Shown one piece after another: positions 61,993 through 64,000 of a stretch of DNA of 64,000 bases. Under the pieces are notes generated by a model. It was not told where the DNA came from. It did no database searches and saw only the letters and a list, made by a program, of their open reading frames with translations. This DNA is from Flammeovirgaceae bacterium (lineage in GTDB: Bacteria; Bacteroidota; Bacteroidia; Cytophagales; Cyclobacteriaceae). Location of the stretch: contig JAHEZH010000008.1 of NCBI GenBank assembly GCA_023251155.1, forward strand, positions 1 through 64,000, in the 5' to 3' direction. The number at the start of each line of letters is the position of its first letter. The stretch's first letter is position 1. The translations under genes and the position numbers were made by a program.

Positions 61993-62901
61993 TCAATCCA
62001 CGTTTACTTTCATCCGCGACAGTTCTTTGTACTTTGTAATATCCAGCGCCACACCTACGTAGTTGCCATTGGGAAGCAATGAATTCACCCAGCTGAACCA
62101 TACTTTCTTTCCCTCCTTATTCAGAAGACTGGTTTCGATGGCCATCAGTTCTTTGGGAAGTATGTTGGGGTAGTTCAGAATATAATCGCGGTTTATCCAG
62201 CCCTGGCTCACATGCGGAGAGTGCCACCATCCTTCCTTCATCAGCTCTTTTGGTTCATAGCCAAGCAGGTGACGTACCGAGGCGCTAACGAAAATAATTT
62301 CTCCTTCCTTGTTCGCCACGATGGAAAGCGCATTGAGTTTTTCCAGCATGAAGTTGGAATTCATCACACTCGAAATCAGTTTCAATCGCACTATGATCAC
62401 AATAGCAAAGACACTGAGCGCAAGCATCACATTCAGAAATGAAATCGGGTTGGCATTATCCACCCCTCCATTCAGGTAGGCAAATAAACACGCCAGCATG
62501 ATGATGGCACTCTGCACACCATAATAGAATAGCTTGTTGATAATAATAGAGCTGGCACCCACTACCAGAATGAGGATAGTAACAGCGTGCGGATTGAACC
62601 GGTTGATGAGCACAAACGCAATCACATACAGAAGTGTGCTCAGATATAACAGAAGATAAAAATAAGTGACGACCACACTGCGCTTATAGCGGAAGTAGGT
62701 CGATACAAAAAAGAGGCAACCTAGTCCGTTGATCGTCCACCGTACTGCATCCAGGTCATTCAGTTCAGGCAGCAGGTAATCGTACAGCAACTTGGTTATG
62801 GCTGCAATGACGGTAAATAAAGCAATTAGTAAGCGGACAGAGCCGATGGTTTGGCGCAATAATACCTTCTTGACAAAAGGCGTATTCTGGTCGGTGTTCA
62901 T
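61993..62901 (-). CDS. Membrane protein with C-terminal PAS domain and no output domain
   Basis: A 302-residue protein from the ATG at 62901 (the frame is open upstream to 63024). About six membrane helices (residues 20-185) are followed by one PAS domain ('LSIVANKEGEIIFVSASVRH', 'LLGYEPKELMKEGWWHSPHV', 'GYVGVALDITKY'-like end). The chain stops 12 residues after the PAC motif 'DITKYKELSRMKVNVD', just where a kinase or cyclase would usually begin. It may be a truncated sensor, or one that signals through protein contacts. It converges with the transglutaminase-like gene. Confidence 0.75.
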   Translation of the reverse strand: MNTDQNTPFVKKVLLRQTIGSVRLLIALFTVIAAITKLLYDYLLPELNDLDAVRWTINGLGCLFFVSTYFRYKRSVVVTYFYLLLYLSTLLYVIAFVLINRFNPHAVTILILVVGASSIIINKLFYYGVQSAIIMLACLFAYLNGGVDNANPISFLNVMLALSVFAIVIIVRLKLISSVMNSNFMLEKLNALSIVANKEGEIIFVSASVRHLLGYEPKELMKEGWWHSPHVSQGWINRDYILNYPNILPKELMAIETSLLNKEGKKVWFSWVNSLLPNGNYVGVALDITKYKELSRMKVNVD

Positions 62902-63466
62902 GGTGTGGGCTGGGCAAGCGCCATGTATAAGGGACGGAAGCATTATGTAACTCGCCCTTAGCTTGAATCTTTTTTGAAACACCTGCCGGGCTTCAGATTG
63001 GGTGATTACGGTTCCGTGATTCACGACTTACCTACCTGAAATCACCCGATTACCACATCAATCCTTCACCTACATGAACCCTTTCTGAAACGATGTTAGA
63101 ATCGAAGAACAGCTCCCCTTCTCTTCCCTAAGTATTGTCCAAGAGATGGTATACCACTGGAAAGAATCGAAAAAGATTAGAAAAAACGGGACGTAGCGGT
63201 TTGGTGTGCTAATCATTCGGCTATGCACCCTCACATTCCCATTCATTCCGGTTTTATCCAAATACGCACCTGATCGAAAAACGCAACATCATTGCATATA
63301 TCGTCTGGTATATCCGGCAAGCACCGCAGCTACCTGCGAACCCGTAGCAAAAGGAACCGAGATCTGGACAAACCCATTCACCCTCATCCGCAAAAAATCA
63401 CTACTCACATCGCGGCCGAAGCATTGCGCATGCCCGAGCTTAGCGTAAAATTAAGAGAAGTGATGC
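62902..63466. other. Intergenic region without a supported gene
   Basis: About 565 bases between the PAS protein start and the 3' end of the YjdM gene. Small frames on both strands (for example 63070-63261 minus, 63206-63448 plus) do not resemble known proteins. No convincing hairpin, repeat or tRNA was found. It may contain decayed coding sequence. Confidence 0.4.
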
Positions 63467-63823
63467 TTATCCTTTGCGCACATAAATGGACTTCAGTGCC
63501 ATCGCGCCAAAGCCATCGATCTTACAGTCAATGTTGTGATCTCCGCTGGTGAGTTTAATGTTTTTTACCTTGGTGCCGGCCTTGATGGGTCTCGGTGCGC
63601 CTTTCACCGGCAAGTCTTTGATCAGTACAACGGTATCACCGTCCTGCAACACATTGCCATTGGCATCTTTGACGAGTTGAGAGTCTGTAACTTCCTCTGC
63701 GCTGACTGTTTCAGCAGAAGCGTCAGCACTCCATTCATGACCACATTCCGGGCACATCATAGATGTACCGGTGGGGTAGCCATACGGAGACTTGCATTGC
63801 GGGCATTGCGTTGATTCGGACAT
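63467..63823 (-). CDS. yjdM: YjdM/PhnA-family zinc-ribbon protein
   Basis: A 118-residue protein from the ATG at 63823 (the frame is open upstream without family similarity). Zinc ribbon 'CPQCKSPYGYPTGTSMMCPE' with 'CGHEW' gives two CxxC pairs, and the C-terminal 'KDANGNVLQDGDTVVLIKDL', 'PVKGAPRPIKAGTKVKNIKL', 'NIDCKIDGFGAMALKSIYVR' is the PhnA-type SH3-like barrel. Despite the old name it is not a phosphonatase; function is unknown. Nothing of note is seen from here to the window end. Confidence 0.93.
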   Translation of the reverse strand: MSESTQCPQCKSPYGYPTGTSMMCPECGHEWSADASAETVSAEEVTDSQLVKDANGNVLQDGDTVVLIKDLPVKGAPRPIKAGTKVKNIKLTSGDHNIDCKIDGFGAMALKSIYVRKG

Positions 63824-64000
63824 GTTCTGTTTTTTTTCGCAAAGATACCTCAAAGCGGTTTCAGTCCTGCATAAAAGAATAAACAATGAAGAGCACATAA
63901 TACTGAAATTACGATATCCATTCATCGCCATTAAACCTGAACTTAAAGAAACGCCGGAAAGAAGCGGACAAAATCATTGGAACCAACCGCTTAAAAAAAT

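Noticed and set aside
63206-63552. Small open frames on the plus strand before the YjdM gene
   Set aside because: They are shadows or chance frames; the translated peptides do not resemble known proteins.
1-64000. CRISPR array or prophage
   Set aside because: No direct-repeat/spacer array and no phage structural or integrase gene was seen. The CHAT gene is not near any Cas gene, so a type III-E CRISPR effector is not supported.

Overview
The window looks like chromosomal DNA of a Bacteroidota bacterium, probably of the Cytophagales/Chryseolinea type (moderate GC, inferred from gene content only). Supporting signs are three LytS/LytTR or propeller-type two-component systems, a large FtsX-type permease without an adjacent ATPase, a DUF2851 protein, a PorT-like beta-barrel, many SPII lipoproteins and paired ECF sigma factors. 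There is one tRNA (Arg, anticodon ACG), no rRNA, no CRISPR array, no prophage and no intact insertion sequence. Genes are densely packed on both strands in short operons.

Layout. 1-9.3 kb: end of a YheT-like hydrolase, a TerB-like protein, an atypical D-aminoacylase lipoprotein, small envelope proteins, a sterol-desaturase-family enzyme, a LytS/LytTR pair, a thiolase and, just upstream of it, the surviving 3' end of a short-chain dehydrogenase gene. 9.2-17.6 kb: small housekeeping and stress genes (AhpD-like, Crp-like, LspA, VOC, NhaA, CsbD, GNAT, DUF1801) and an ArsR-SRPBCC operon with a doubled operator. 17.8-22.3 kb: an exported protein with ten 34-residue ESDHY repeats, followed by a sensor kinase, a pseudokinase paralogue and a LytTR regulator. 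22.5-31.3 kb: a metzincin-type metalloprotease, a propeller sensor kinase/NarL regulator pair and a divergent FtsX permease. 31.7-37.8 kb: two ECF sigma modules, one facing a periplasmic TPR-CHAT caspase-like protein. 38-41.6 kb: XRE-cupin regulator, PHP phosphatase, multi-pass carrier and an NTF2-like protein. 41.7-49.8 kb: tRNA-Arg, PorT-like protein, uridine phosphorylase, NeuD-like acyltransferase, DUF2851 operon, pyrF, a lipoprotein metallopeptidase and a flavin reductase. 50-57.5 kb: a redox-defence block (ferritin-like DUF2383 protein, OsmC, OxyR, Crp-like regulator, quinone reductase, EgtD, EgtB). 57.6-64 kb: an LCIB-type carbonic anhydrase candidate, a CPA1 antiporter, a conserved unknown, a transglutaminase-like protein, a PAS membrane protein with no output domain, and YjdM/PhnA.

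The strongest candidates for an undescribed system are (i) the sigma / membrane TPR anti-sigma-like / TPR-CHAT neighbourhood at 33.0-37.8 kb, whose predicted topologies would let a periplasmic caspase-like protease act on a membrane-anchored sigma regulator, and (ii) the ESDHY-repeat protein beside an active-kinase/pseudokinase/LytTR trio at 17.9-22.3 kb. All functional calls are read by eye from protein motifs; no database search was run.
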